Origin: Propionibacteriaceae bacterium UBA6122
Lineage (GTDB): Bacteria > Actinomycetota > Actinomycetes > Propionibacteriales > Propionibacteriaceae
Reading direction: 5' to 3'
Length of the DNA stretch: 45,449 nucleotides
Assembly (NCBI GenBank): GCA_002428365.1
Contig: DIVW01000045.1
Coordinates: 46,322-91,770, forward strand
The translations under genes were made by a program, and so were the position numbers. The number at the start of each line of letters is the position of its first letter. The first letter of the stretch is position 1. The notes below the pieces were generated by a model. The model was not told where the DNA came from. It made no database searches and worked only from the letters and a program-made list of their open reading frames with translations. Shown piece by piece: positions 1 through 7,766 of this stretch.

Positions 1-1287
1 CGGCTTTGGCTGCTGGGCCTGCCGTTACCGCAGACCCGGGTGCGCGACCTGCTTTCGGTTACCGACGCCCTGCTCGCGGCCGGGCTATTGGTGGCCGAGG
101 GCGATCAGCTCCGTGCGGACGTGGAGATCAAGCCCTACGGCGATGACGACTTCGCTGGCTGGATCTGCGCCGACCCCACCCCACTGGACGGGCGCCCGTC
201 GCGTCCCCGACCCGATTTCGTGCTCGGCGCCTCGCCAGCCTCGACCACCTTGGCTCAGCTCATTCCGCGCCAACACGTGGGCAGTGCGCTTGATCTGGGC
301 ACCGGTTGCGGCATCCAAGCTCTGCACCTGTCCGCCCATTGCGACCGAATCGTGGCGACCGACCTCAACCCGCGCGCGCTGGAGTTGGCGCGGATCACCA
401 CTGGGCTATCCGAGGTGTCGGCCGAGTTGCGGCTCGGTTCGCTGTATGAGCCGGTGGCCGGGGAGCGATTCGATCTGATCGTCACCAATCCGCCCTATGT
501 GATGTCGCCGCCGCAGCACAGCGGGTTGGTCTATCGCGAAGGCACCGAGACCGGGGACGGACTGATGCGCCGGGTGGTGGCCGAGGCCACTGCCCAACTC
601 AATCCGGGCGGCACCCTGATCGTGCTGGGCAACTGGGCCATCACCGATCAACCGTGGCAAGAGCGGCTGGCCGAATGGATCGGCGAAGGCTGTGACGCTT
701 TGGTGCTGCAGCGTGAGGTGCTCGACCCCTATGAATACGTAGAGCTTTGGCTGGCCGATGCCGGGCTGGTCGGCAGCCCGGAATACGCCACGCGCTACGC
801 CGAATGGCTCGACTACTTTGCCGCCCTGGGCATCACCGAGGTGGGCATGGGTTGGCTGGCCGTGCGCAACACCGGCCGGGCGCAACCCGAACTGCGGTTC
901 GAGGAGTGGCCACACGCCGTCCATCAGCCGGTGGGGGCTGCGTTCGCAGCCTTCTTCGACGCCGTCACTGATGCCCGCCGAGCCACCGAGGATCTGCTCG
1001 CCACGCATTGGCGGCTGCACCCGAAGGTGATCCAGGAAACCCTGGGTGTCCCGGGGGCCGCCGATCCGCAACATCTGGTGCTGCGCCAGCAGTACGGCTT
1101 CGGGCGAGCCCTGGAGCCGGGCACCGCGTTGGCCGCGGTGGTCGGCGCCTGCGATGGCGATCTCAGCTTGGCGGTGCTGATCGAGGCGGTGGCCTCGATC
1201 GTCGAGGTGGACGGAGTAGAACTGCGGGCGGAGTTGTTACCGGCTTTGCGTAGGCTGGTCAGTGACGGATTCCTGCTGCCAGCCTGA
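1..1287 (+). CDS. class I SAM-dependent methyltransferase (HemK/RsmC-like), 5' end outside window
   Basis: The frame is open from the first base and already reads a plausible helical N-terminus before the first GTG at 40, so the gene probably begins upstream of the window. A glycine-rich SAM motif (DLGTGCGIQALHL) is followed by an acidic strand end (VATDLN) and then the NPPYV motif typical of methyltransferases that act on a planar amide or exocyclic nitrogen (PrmC/HemK, RsmC, N6-adenine enzymes). About 200 further residues after the catalytic core form a C-terminal domain I cannot name. Actinobacteria carry such a protein near topA, as here. The substrate is not deducible; protein glutamine, rRNA and DNA all remain possible. 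The fold is clear, the specific function is not. Confidence 0.8.
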   Translation, partial: RLWLLGLPLPQTRVRDLLSVTDALLAAGLLVAEGDQLRADVEIKPYGDDDFAGWICADPTPLDGRPSRPRPDFVLGASPASTTLAQLIPRQHVGSALDLGTGCGIQALHLSAHCDRIVATDLNPRALELARITTGLSEVSAELRLGSLYEPVAGERFDLIVTNPPYVMSPPQHSGLVYREGTETGDGLMRRVVAEATAQLNPGGTLIVLGNWAITDQPWQERLAEWIGEGCDALVLQREVLDPYEYVELWLADAGLVGSPEYATRYAEWLDYFAALGITEVGMGWLAVRNTGRAQPELRFEEWPHAVHQPVGAAFAAFFDAVTDARRATEDLLATHWRLHPKVIQETLGVPGAADPQHLVLRQQYGFGRALEPGTALAAVVGACDGDLSLAVLIEAVASIVEVDGVELRAELLPALRRLVSDGFLLPA

Positions 1288-1365
1288 CTCACAGGTTTTC
1301 ACAGGAGGACGACAGCTACGGCATTGATTTGCCGCCTTCACTGAAGTTGTACCGAAGGAGCAAAT

Positions 1366-2862
1366 ATGGCCGAGGACAACACCCAGCCGCTGGGTGCCGC
1401 CAACCAAGGCAGTGAGCCGACTACGCCCGTCCCGCTGCAAACACCTGCTGACCAGGCACCTACCGAGGCGGCCTGGACTCCGCGCCCGGACGCCTACGCT
1501 GCCGCCCAGCCGTTCACCACCAGCGGGCTTCCAGGGGCAGATCAGTCGACAGTGGGTGGTGTCAGCTACGCACCGCCCAACTATGCGCCGCCCAATTACG
1601 GCCCGCCGGGCTACGCGCCGCCCACTCAGGCTGGCGCCGGGTACTACGGGCAGCCGGGGCGGCCGTCCTACTACGCCACCGGTGGCTACCCGCCGCCGAG
1701 CCCGACTCAGCCCAGCTATCAGATCAACGATCAATACGCCTCCTACTACGGTTCGGCGCCGTATTCGCCGCCGACCCCGCCTAAGCGGCGCTGGCCGCTG
1801 GCGGTGGTGGCCGGTCTGCTCGCATTGGCCCTCGGCTTGAGTGGCTACGTCTTTGCTGGTGGCCAGTTGGGCGCGGCTCCTGAGCCGACGGTTACTCAGC
1901 CCGTCCGGCCGAGCAATGGGCCCAGCACCGAGCCGACCACCAACACCGGTACTCAATCCAAGACGGTCACTGCCACCGAAGCTAAAGGGGTGGCCCTGAT
2001 AGAGGCTGAGACGACTGGGGGTACTGCCTACGGCACCGGCATGGTGCTCACTGCCGACGGCAAGGTGCTCACCAACTATCACGTGGTCGCCGGGACGACG
2101 AAGGTTGCGGTAACTATCGCGACCTCCGGTGACACCTACGCCGCCACGGTGCTCGGTTTCGACCAGACCAAGGACGTTGCCCTACTGCAGTTGAAGAGCG
2201 CCTCAGGCCTGGAAACCGTCATCATCGATGACGACCAGGTGGCGGTCGGCGATGAGGTGTCCGCGGTCGGCAACGCCAATGGCGGCATGAAGCTGGTGAA
2301 GGCTGATGGTGAAATCACCGGCACCGATCAAGACCTCACCGTCAACTCAGATTCGCCTTGGGGTAACACTGAGGATCTTTCCGGTTTGGTGGCGACCGAC
2401 GCCGGGGCAGTGCCTGGCGATTCTGGTGGGCCGATGTTCGATGCCGAAGATGAAGTGCTCGGCATGACCACCGCCGGCTCAACCAGCGACCATGCCAGCT
2501 ATGCGGTGCCGATCAGCACTGCGCTCACTGTCGTGCAGCAGATCGAGACCGGCCAGGATGCCGGCACCGTCCGGGTGGGCCCAGCGGGGTTCATTGGGGT
2601 AAAGGTCGCCGATGCCAGCTACACCGGGGTCGGCGGGGCCACGGTCGCGGGGGTGGTTTCTGGCAGCCCGGCGGAAAAGGCTGGCATTACCGAAGGCAGT
2701 CGACTGACCAAGATCGGCGACACCACTCTGACCGAAAAGACCAACGTTGCCGCGGTTATTCGGGCCGTCGAGCCCGGCCAACAGGTGACGATCTGGTGGG
2801 TGACGGCGAGCGGCAAATCCAAGCATGCGACCCTCACCGCTGGGGCCAGCCAGGTGAACTGA
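1366..2862 (+). CDS. membrane-anchored HtrA/DegP-like serine protease with PDZ domain
   Basis: The 498-residue protein starts with about 140 cytoplasmic residues rich in Pro, Tyr, Gly and Ala (repeated YAPPNY/YGPPGY-like units). One membrane segment follows at about 143-165 after a KRR stop. The extracytoplasmic trypsin-like domain has the full triad in context: His239 in TNYHVV, Asp270 in KDVALLQL and Ser353 in GDSGGP. A PDZ domain fills roughly residues 395-490 (GFIGVKV, SPAEKAGI). This architecture is that of the actinobacterial HtrA/PepD family, which degrades or senses misfolded envelope proteins. AAGGAG at 1355-1360 is well placed for the ATG. It stands alone between the methyltransferase and topA. 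The exact orthologue is uncertain. Confidence 0.9.
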   Translation: MAEDNTQPLGAANQGSEPTTPVPLQTPADQAPTEAAWTPRPDAYAAAQPFTTSGLPGADQSTVGGVSYAPPNYAPPNYGPPGYAPPTQAGAGYYGQPGRPSYYATGGYPPPSPTQPSYQINDQYASYYGSAPYSPPTPPKRRWPLAVVAGLLALALGLSGYVFAGGQLGAAPEPTVTQPVRPSNGPSTEPTTNTGTQSKTVTATEAKGVALIEAETTGGTAYGTGMVLTADGKVLTNYHVVAGTTKVAVTIATSGDTYAATVLGFDQTKDVALLQLKSASGLETVIIDDDQVAVGDEVSAVGNANGGMKLVKADGEITGTDQDLTVNSDSPWGNTEDLSGLVATDAGAVPGDSGGPMFDAEDEVLGMTTAGSTSDHASYAVPISTALTVVQQIETGQDAGTVRVGPAGFIGVKVADASYTGVGGATVAGVVSGSPAEKAGITEGSRLTKIGDTTLTEKTNVAAVIRAVEPGQQVTIWWVTASGKSKHATLTAGASQVN

Positions 2863-2946
2863 GTCGGGCGCCATTGGCGTCCGGACCACCTGCAGCGGGC
2901 TGGCGCCGGATTGCACGGCGTTACCATTCCGGTGATCAAGGCGGGC

Positions 2947-2952
2947 TAGAGT
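2947..2952 (+). promoter_or_regulatory. -10 box of topA (TAGAGT)
   Basis: TAGAGT matches the actinobacterial -10 consensus TANNNT. Transcription from about 2959 would give a leader of some 43 bases with the ribosome site at 2990-2995. The -35 region is not convincing. Confidence 0.4.
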
Positions 2953-3001
2953 GTGGCCTCGATCGCCCAGCAGTGCATTGCCGAGACCCAGGAAGTTGCC
3001 A

Positions 3002-5674
3002 GTGGCTACAGGAATCCGTCGACTCGTGATCGTGGAGTCGCCCACAAAAGCGGTCAGCTTGGCCAAATTTCTGGGGGCCGGCTACGTCGTGGAGTCCAGT
3101 CGTGGCCATGTGCGTGACCTACCGACCGGCGCTGCTGAGGTGCCCGCCAAGTACAAGGGTGAGAAGTGGGCCCGCACCGGGGTGAACATTGAAGCCGACT
3201 TCGAGCCGCTGTATGTGGTGGCGCCAGAGAAGAAGGCCACCATTCGTGATCTCAAGGCGAAACTCAAGGATGCCGACGAGCTCTACCTCGCAACGGACGA
3301 GGACCGCGAGGGGGAGGCCATCGCTTGGCATCTGCTCGATGAGTTGAAACCGAAGATTCCAGTGAAGCGGATGGTCTTCCACGAGATCACCCCCGAGGCG
3401 ATTCAGGCCGCGGTAGCCAATACCCGCGAGCTAGACACCGACTTGGTCGATGCCCAGGAGACCCGCCGCATTCTTGATCGGCTGTACGGCTACGAGGTCT
3501 CTCCGGTGCTGTGGAAGAAGGTCATGCCGAAGCTGTCGGCTGGCCGGGTTCAGTCAGTAGCCACCCGGTTGATCGTCGATCGGGAGCGTGATCGGATCGC
3601 TTTCCGTCCGGCCTCCTATGCCGACATCGAAGCCCTACTGGACGCCGGAGAGGACGCCGCCCCGCGCACTTTTACTGCTCGGCTAAGCACCTTCGATTCG
3701 CGCCGCATCGCGGCCGGTCGAGATTTCGATTCGGTCGGCACGCTGGTCGGCTCGGGGTTGCTGCAACTCAGTGAGGAGCAGGCCGAGTTGCTGGCCGCCG
3801 CGCTGGCCACGGCCTCTTATGCCGTCTCGGGAGTGGAGGCGAAGGCCTACACCCGCCGTCCGTACCCGCCGTTCCGCACCACCACCTTGCAGCAGGAGGC
3901 CGGACGCAAACTCGGCTTCTCCGCCCAGCGCACCATGAGCGTGGCCCAGGAGCTCTACGAGCGCGGTTTCATCACCTATATGCGTACCGACTCGGTGACG
4001 CTGTCGGCCACCGCGCTGACCGCGGCGCGGGAGCAGGTAAAGCAGTTGTTCGGCGGCAAGTACCTGCCCGAGAAGCCGCGCACCTATGCCTCCAAGGTGA
4101 AGAACGCGCAGGAGGCCCACGAAGCGATTCGCCCGGCCGGCGAGGCTTTCCGGACGCCGGAACAGACTGGGCTTAGCGGCGACCAGCGGCGGCTGTACGA
4201 GCTGGTCTGGAAGCGCACCATCGCCTCCCAGATGGCCGATGCCGTCGGCGAGACGGTCACGGTGAAGATCGGCGCCACGCTGGCCGAGCGGTTCAGCGCC
4301 ACTGATGCGGCCACCGGAGAGATCGTCGAATCGGGCCGGGCCACCTTCACCGCTTCCGGGCGGACCCTCAGCTTCCTTGGCTTCTTGAAGGCTTACGTCG
4401 AGTCGGTTGATGACGGCGAGTCAGATGATGAGCAGGCTCGTCTGCCGCAACTGACCTCCGGGCAGCGCCTTGAGGCCGAGAAGGTGACCGCGCAGGCCCA
4501 TCAGACTCGGCCGCCGTCGCGCTACACCGAGCCTTCGCTGGTGGCAAAGCTGGAAGAGTTGGAGATCGGCCGTCCGTCCACCTATGCCGCGATCATCCGC
4601 ACCATCACCGCTCGCGACTACGTCCATAAGCAGGGCTCGGCGTTGGTGCCCACTTGGCTGGCTTTCGCGGTCACGCGGTTGCTGGAGGAGCACTTCACCA
4701 AGCTGGTCGATTATGACTTCACCGCTGGTATGGAGGACACCCTCGACGAGATCGCCGCTGGCAATGCCGCTCGGGTGGCCGTGCTGAAGGATTTCTACTA
4801 CGGCTCCGACGGTGCTGGCCTAGAGAAGCTGGTCAGTGAACTCGGCGACATCGATGCCCGCAAGCTGTCTACGTTCAACCTTGGCGAGGACGTCGACGTC
4901 CGGGTCGGTCGCTACGGCACCTATGTCGAGGACGGCGAGGGCCATCGGGCCAATGTTGATCCAGAGTTGGCTCCCGACGCGCTCACTTTGGCCGAAGCTC
5001 GGGAGTTGTTGGCCAAGCCCGCGGCTGAGGATCGCGAGGTCGGCGTCGATCCGGCCAGCGGTCGGGTGATCGTGGCCAAGGACGGGCGATTCGGACCGTA
5101 TGTGACCGAGGTGCTGGCCGAGGATGCGCCGAAGTCGGCGAAGCCCAGGACGGCATCGCTGTTCGCTTCGATGAGCACCGAAACCATCACTTTGGCAGAT
5201 GCCCTGAAGCTGCTCAGCTTGCCAAGGGTGGTCGGCAAGGCCGCCGATGGTGAAGAGATCACCGCCCAGAACGGACGTTACGGCCCGTACCTCAAGAAGG
5301 GTGCCGATTCACGGTCACTAACCAGCGAAGATCAGCTCTTCGAGATCACGGTGGCAGAGGCTGAGGCGATCTACGCCCAACCGAAGACCCGTGGCCGCGG
5401 CTCCAGCGCGGCGGCAGGCCCGCTGAAGGAACTGGGCGTTGATCCGACCAACGGCAAGCCGATGGTGGTCAAGGATGGCCGTTTCGGACCGTATGTGACC
5501 GACGGTGAGACCAACGCCACCCTGCGCCGCAGTGATTCGGTTGAGGCGATCACTCTTGAGCGGGGTGCGGAGTTGTTGGCCGAAAAGCGGGCCAAGGGAC
5601 CAGCGCCCAAGCGGGCCCCAGCCAAGCGCGCCCCGGCCAAGCGGGCGCCAGCCAAACGCACCACCAAGAAGTAG
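3002..5674 (+). CDS. topA: DNA topoisomerase I
   Basis: Type IA topoisomerase that relaxes negative supercoils. The N-terminal Toprim domain begins with LVIVESPTKA and carries the acidic metal site in TDEDREGEA. The catalytic tyrosine lies in FITYMRTDS. Three C-terminal Topo_C-type repeats (each with DGRFGPYV or NGRYGPYL) replace the zinc fingers of the E. coli enzyme, as usual in actinobacteria, and the tail is a basic KRAPA repeat encoded by 15-bp DNA units. I chose GTG 3002 because AGGAAG lies six bases upstream and the protein then starts directly before the Toprim strand. The longer frame from GTG 2951 overlaps the putative -10 box and has no ribosome site. The result is 890 residues, normal for the family. 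Confidence 0.95.
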   Translation: MATGIRRLVIVESPTKAVSLAKFLGAGYVVESSRGHVRDLPTGAAEVPAKYKGEKWARTGVNIEADFEPLYVVAPEKKATIRDLKAKLKDADELYLATDEDREGEAIAWHLLDELKPKIPVKRMVFHEITPEAIQAAVANTRELDTDLVDAQETRRILDRLYGYEVSPVLWKKVMPKLSAGRVQSVATRLIVDRERDRIAFRPASYADIEALLDAGEDAAPRTFTARLSTFDSRRIAAGRDFDSVGTLVGSGLLQLSEEQAELLAAALATASYAVSGVEAKAYTRRPYPPFRTTTLQQEAGRKLGFSAQRTMSVAQELYERGFITYMRTDSVTLSATALTAAREQVKQLFGGKYLPEKPRTYASKVKNAQEAHEAIRPAGEAFRTPEQTGLSGDQRRLYELVWKRTIASQMADAVGETVTVKIGATLAERFSATDAATGEIVESGRATFTASGRTLSFLGFLKAYVESVDDGESDDEQARLPQLTSGQRLEAEKVTAQAHQTRPPSRYTEPSLVAKLEELEIGRPSTYAAIIRTITARDYVHKQGSALVPTWLAFAVTRLLEEHFTKLVDYDFTAGMEDTLDEIAAGNAARVAVLKDFYYGSDGAGLEKLVSELGDIDARKLSTFNLGEDVDVRVGRYGTYVEDGEGHRANVDPELAPDALTLAEARELLAKPAAEDREVGVDPASGRVIVAKDGRFGPYVTEVLAEDAPKSAKPRTASLFASMSTETITLADALKLLSLPRVVGKAADGEEITAQNGRYGPYLKKGADSRSLTSEDQLFEITVAEAEAIYAQPKTRGRGSSAAAGPLKELGVDPTNGKPMVVKDGRFGPYVTDGETNATLRRSDSVEAITLERGAELLAEKRAKGPAPKRAPAKRAPAKRAPAKRTTKK

Positions 5675-5680
5675 CACCTA

Positions 5681-5759
5681 GTTCCCTGAGTACCACTTGG
5701 TTCCCTGAGTACCACTTGGTTCCCTGAGTACCACCTAGTTCCCTGAGCTTGTCGAAGGG
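5681..5759 (+). repeat. 19-bp tandem repeat (GTTCCCTGAGTACCACTTG) ending in CTGAGCTTGTCGAAG
   Basis: Units begin at 5681, 5700, 5719 and 5738 with an exact 19-base period. The last unit changes into GTTCCCTGAGCTTGTCGAAG. The same core recurs near 14,790 and 45,190, so this is a dispersed intergenic repeat family. It separates the topA stop from the tmk ribosome site. Confidence 0.9.
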
Positions 5760-5778
5760 TCATCGGAGAGGAAACGTC

Positions 5779-6414
5779 GTGAGTCTGACCCAGCCGGACG
5801 AAGGCATCTTCGTGGTCTTCGAGGGCGGGGACGGCGTCGGCAAGTCCACTCAGACGCGGCTGTTGGCCGATTGGCTGACTCAGCAGGGCCGCGAAGTCGT
5901 GGTCACGCTCGAACCCGGCGGCACTGAACTCGGGGCGGTGCTGCGAGATCTGGTGTTGAACCCCAAGTGGGGGGACGTCTCACCGCGCGCCGAGGCGTTG
6001 ATGTATGCCGCTGACAAGGCGCAACATCTCTACGAAGTGGTGCTTCCTGCGCTACGGCGCGGCGCGGTCGTAATCAGTGACCGCTACGTCGATTCGATGC
6101 TGGCCTACCAGGGCGCAGGGCGTGATTTGGACGCTGATCGCGTCGAGCAGATCGCCCGCTGGGCCACCAAGGATCTGCTGCCCGACCTCACCGTCCTGCT
6201 CGACCTGGATCCCGAACTTGGGGTGGCCTCGATCGCGCAGAAGGATCGGCTGGAGGGCGCTGGCCAGCAGTTGCACCACCGCGCCCGGCAGTTCTTCCTC
6301 GATCTGGCCCAGCGTGATCCGCAGCACTATCTGGTGCTGGCCGCTCGCGACCCGATCGAGCAGATCGCGGCGGCGGTGCGGGGACGCCTGTCCTCGCTTC
6401 TGTCTGCCCCGTGA
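5779..6414 (+). CDS. tmk: thymidylate kinase
   Basis: Phosphorylates dTMP to dTDP. The P-loop reads FEGGDGVGKSTQT, the DRY motif is in SDRYVDSMLAYQG, and an arginine-containing lid segment follows at around residue 155. Length is 211 residues, normal for the family. GTG 5779 is preceded by GGAGAGG at 5765-5771. A longer frame from 5749 would start inside the intergenic repeat and lacks a ribosome site. The gene is directly followed by holB, the usual actinobacterial pair. Confidence 0.95.
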   Translation: MSLTQPDEGIFVVFEGGDGVGKSTQTRLLADWLTQQGREVVVTLEPGGTELGAVLRDLVLNPKWGDVSPRAEALMYAADKAQHLYEVVLPALRRGAVVISDRYVDSMLAYQGAGRDLDADRVEQIARWATKDLLPDLTVLLDLDPELGVASIAQKDRLEGAGQQLHHRARQFFLDLAQRDPQHYLVLAARDPIEQIAAAVRGRLSSLLSAP

Positions 6415-6428
6415 GGCAGGCTGATCCT

Positions 6429-7601
6429 GTGACCAGCCAGAAACTTAGCGGCGTGTGGACCGATCTGATCGGCCAGGACAAAGTGGTGGAGATCCTCACC
6501 CGCGCCGTCGGCTCCCGGGGCAAGGGCGGCAACCTCCATGCGATGACGCATGCCTGGCTGTTCACCGGGCCGCCCGGCTCGGGGCGCTCGAATGCTGCCC
6601 GGGCATTCGCGGCAGCTCTACAGTGCCCGGCGGGTGGCTGCGGGGAGTGCAATACCTGCGTCACGGTGCTGTCTGGGGCACATCCCGATGTCACTCTGGT
6701 GCGCACCGAACAGTTGAGTATCGGGGTCGATGAGGTGCGCGATCTCGTGCGGCGCTCCGCGATGACCCCAACCTTGGGTCCCCTCCAGGTGCTGGTGGTG
6801 GAAGATGCCGACCGGGTGACCGAACGCGGGGCGGACGCCCTGCTGAAGAGTATTGAGGAGCCGGCCGCCAGAACTATCTGGCTGTTGTGCGCGCCCAACG
6901 CCGAGGATCTGGTGGCTACCGTCCGCTCGCGTTGTCGTCGGGTCGAGCTGGCCACCCCAACCAACGCCGCCATCGCGGAGTTGCTGCGGCGTCGGGACGG
7001 GATCGATCCGGCCACCGCCGATTTTGCGGCGCGGGTAGCTCAAGGCCACATTGGCCGGGCCAGGGCGCTGGCCCGCAGTGAGGAGGCGCGATCGCGGCGC
7101 ACCGAGGTGCTGGAGCTGCCCACCCAGCTGACCAGCCTGGGAGCCTGCCTGAATGCTGCGGCCCGACTCGTCGAAGCTGCCACCGCAGATGCGGCCGCGA
7201 TCACCGCCGAACTGGACGCTAAAGAGCGCACTGCGCTTTCCGAGGCGCTCGGCATGACCGCCACCGGCGCTAGGCCGCGCAATGTGCAGGCAGCACTTCG
7301 TGAGTTGGAGGATCAGCAGAAGGCGCGGGGTAAGCGTTTGCAGCGCGACGCTCTGGATCGGGTGTTGACCGAGCTGACGTCCTTCTACCGAGACGTTTTG
7401 ATTCTCCAGACCGGCGCCAAGGCCGAGCTGATCAATGCCGAACAGCTCGAGGCGGTTGAGCAGGTGGCCAATGCTGGCACTGCTGAGGCCACTGTGGCCT
7501 GCTTGGATGCGATCCTGGTCGCTCGCAAGGCGCTGGAAGCCAACGTCTCGCCACTATTGGCGATGGAATCGCTGTTGATCAGCCTCTCTGGAGCGGTCTA
7601 G
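6429..7601 (+). CDS. holB: DNA polymerase III delta' subunit
   Basis: Clamp-loader subunit of the replicative polymerase. The AAA+ N-terminus has a P-loop-like GPPGSGRS in which Arg replaces the usual Lys, in keeping with delta' not hydrolysing ATP. A four-cysteine zinc module follows (CPAGGCGECNTC), then an SRC motif (VRSRCRRV) that supplies the arginine finger to a neighbouring subunit. The C-terminal helical collar domain extends to 390 residues. GTG 6429 has GAGGCAGG eight bases upstream. GTG 6411, overlapping the tmk stop as GTGA, is the alternative and would add six residues. It is co-transcribed with tmk. Confidence 0.92.
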   Translation: MTSQKLSGVWTDLIGQDKVVEILTRAVGSRGKGGNLHAMTHAWLFTGPPGSGRSNAARAFAAALQCPAGGCGECNTCVTVLSGAHPDVTLVRTEQLSIGVDEVRDLVRRSAMTPTLGPLQVLVVEDADRVTERGADALLKSIEEPAARTIWLLCAPNAEDLVATVRSRCRRVELATPTNAAIAELLRRRDGIDPATADFAARVAQGHIGRARALARSEEARSRRTEVLELPTQLTSLGACLNAAARLVEAATADAAAITAELDAKERTALSEALGMTATGARPRNVQAALRELEDQQKARGKRLQRDALDRVLTELTSFYRDVLILQTGAKAELINAEQLEAVEQVANAGTAEATVACLDAILVARKALEANVSPLLAMESLLISLSGAV

Positions 7602-7700
7602 CTGCGGCCGCCGTCCGGTCAGTCGAGCTCCTAGCAGCCTGCTGTGAGAGCTTTGCCACCACAAGTGCCATTCAGCTTGGCCGGGCCGATATCGTGTCGG

Positions 7701-7740
7701 TCAGTGTCGCGACCGTCCGTCAGTGTCAGCATTAGCTGAC
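7701..7740. promoter_or_regulatory. direct repeat TCAGTGTC (x2) and palindrome GTCAGC-ATTA-GCTGAC upstream of the DoxX gene
   Basis: TCAGTGTC occurs at 7701-7708 and 7720-7727, 19 bases apart, and a perfect 6-base inverted repeat follows at 7725-7740. The 165-base gap between holB and the DoxX gene contains nothing else recognisable. It may be an operator; this is inference from symmetry only. Confidence 0.3.
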
Positions 7741-7766
7741 TAGCTTTGCAGGAAAGGACTTCCCCT

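Noticed and set aside
5681..5759. CRISPR array
   Set aside because: Repeats are directly adjacent with no unique spacers and only 19 bases long; no cas genes nearby.
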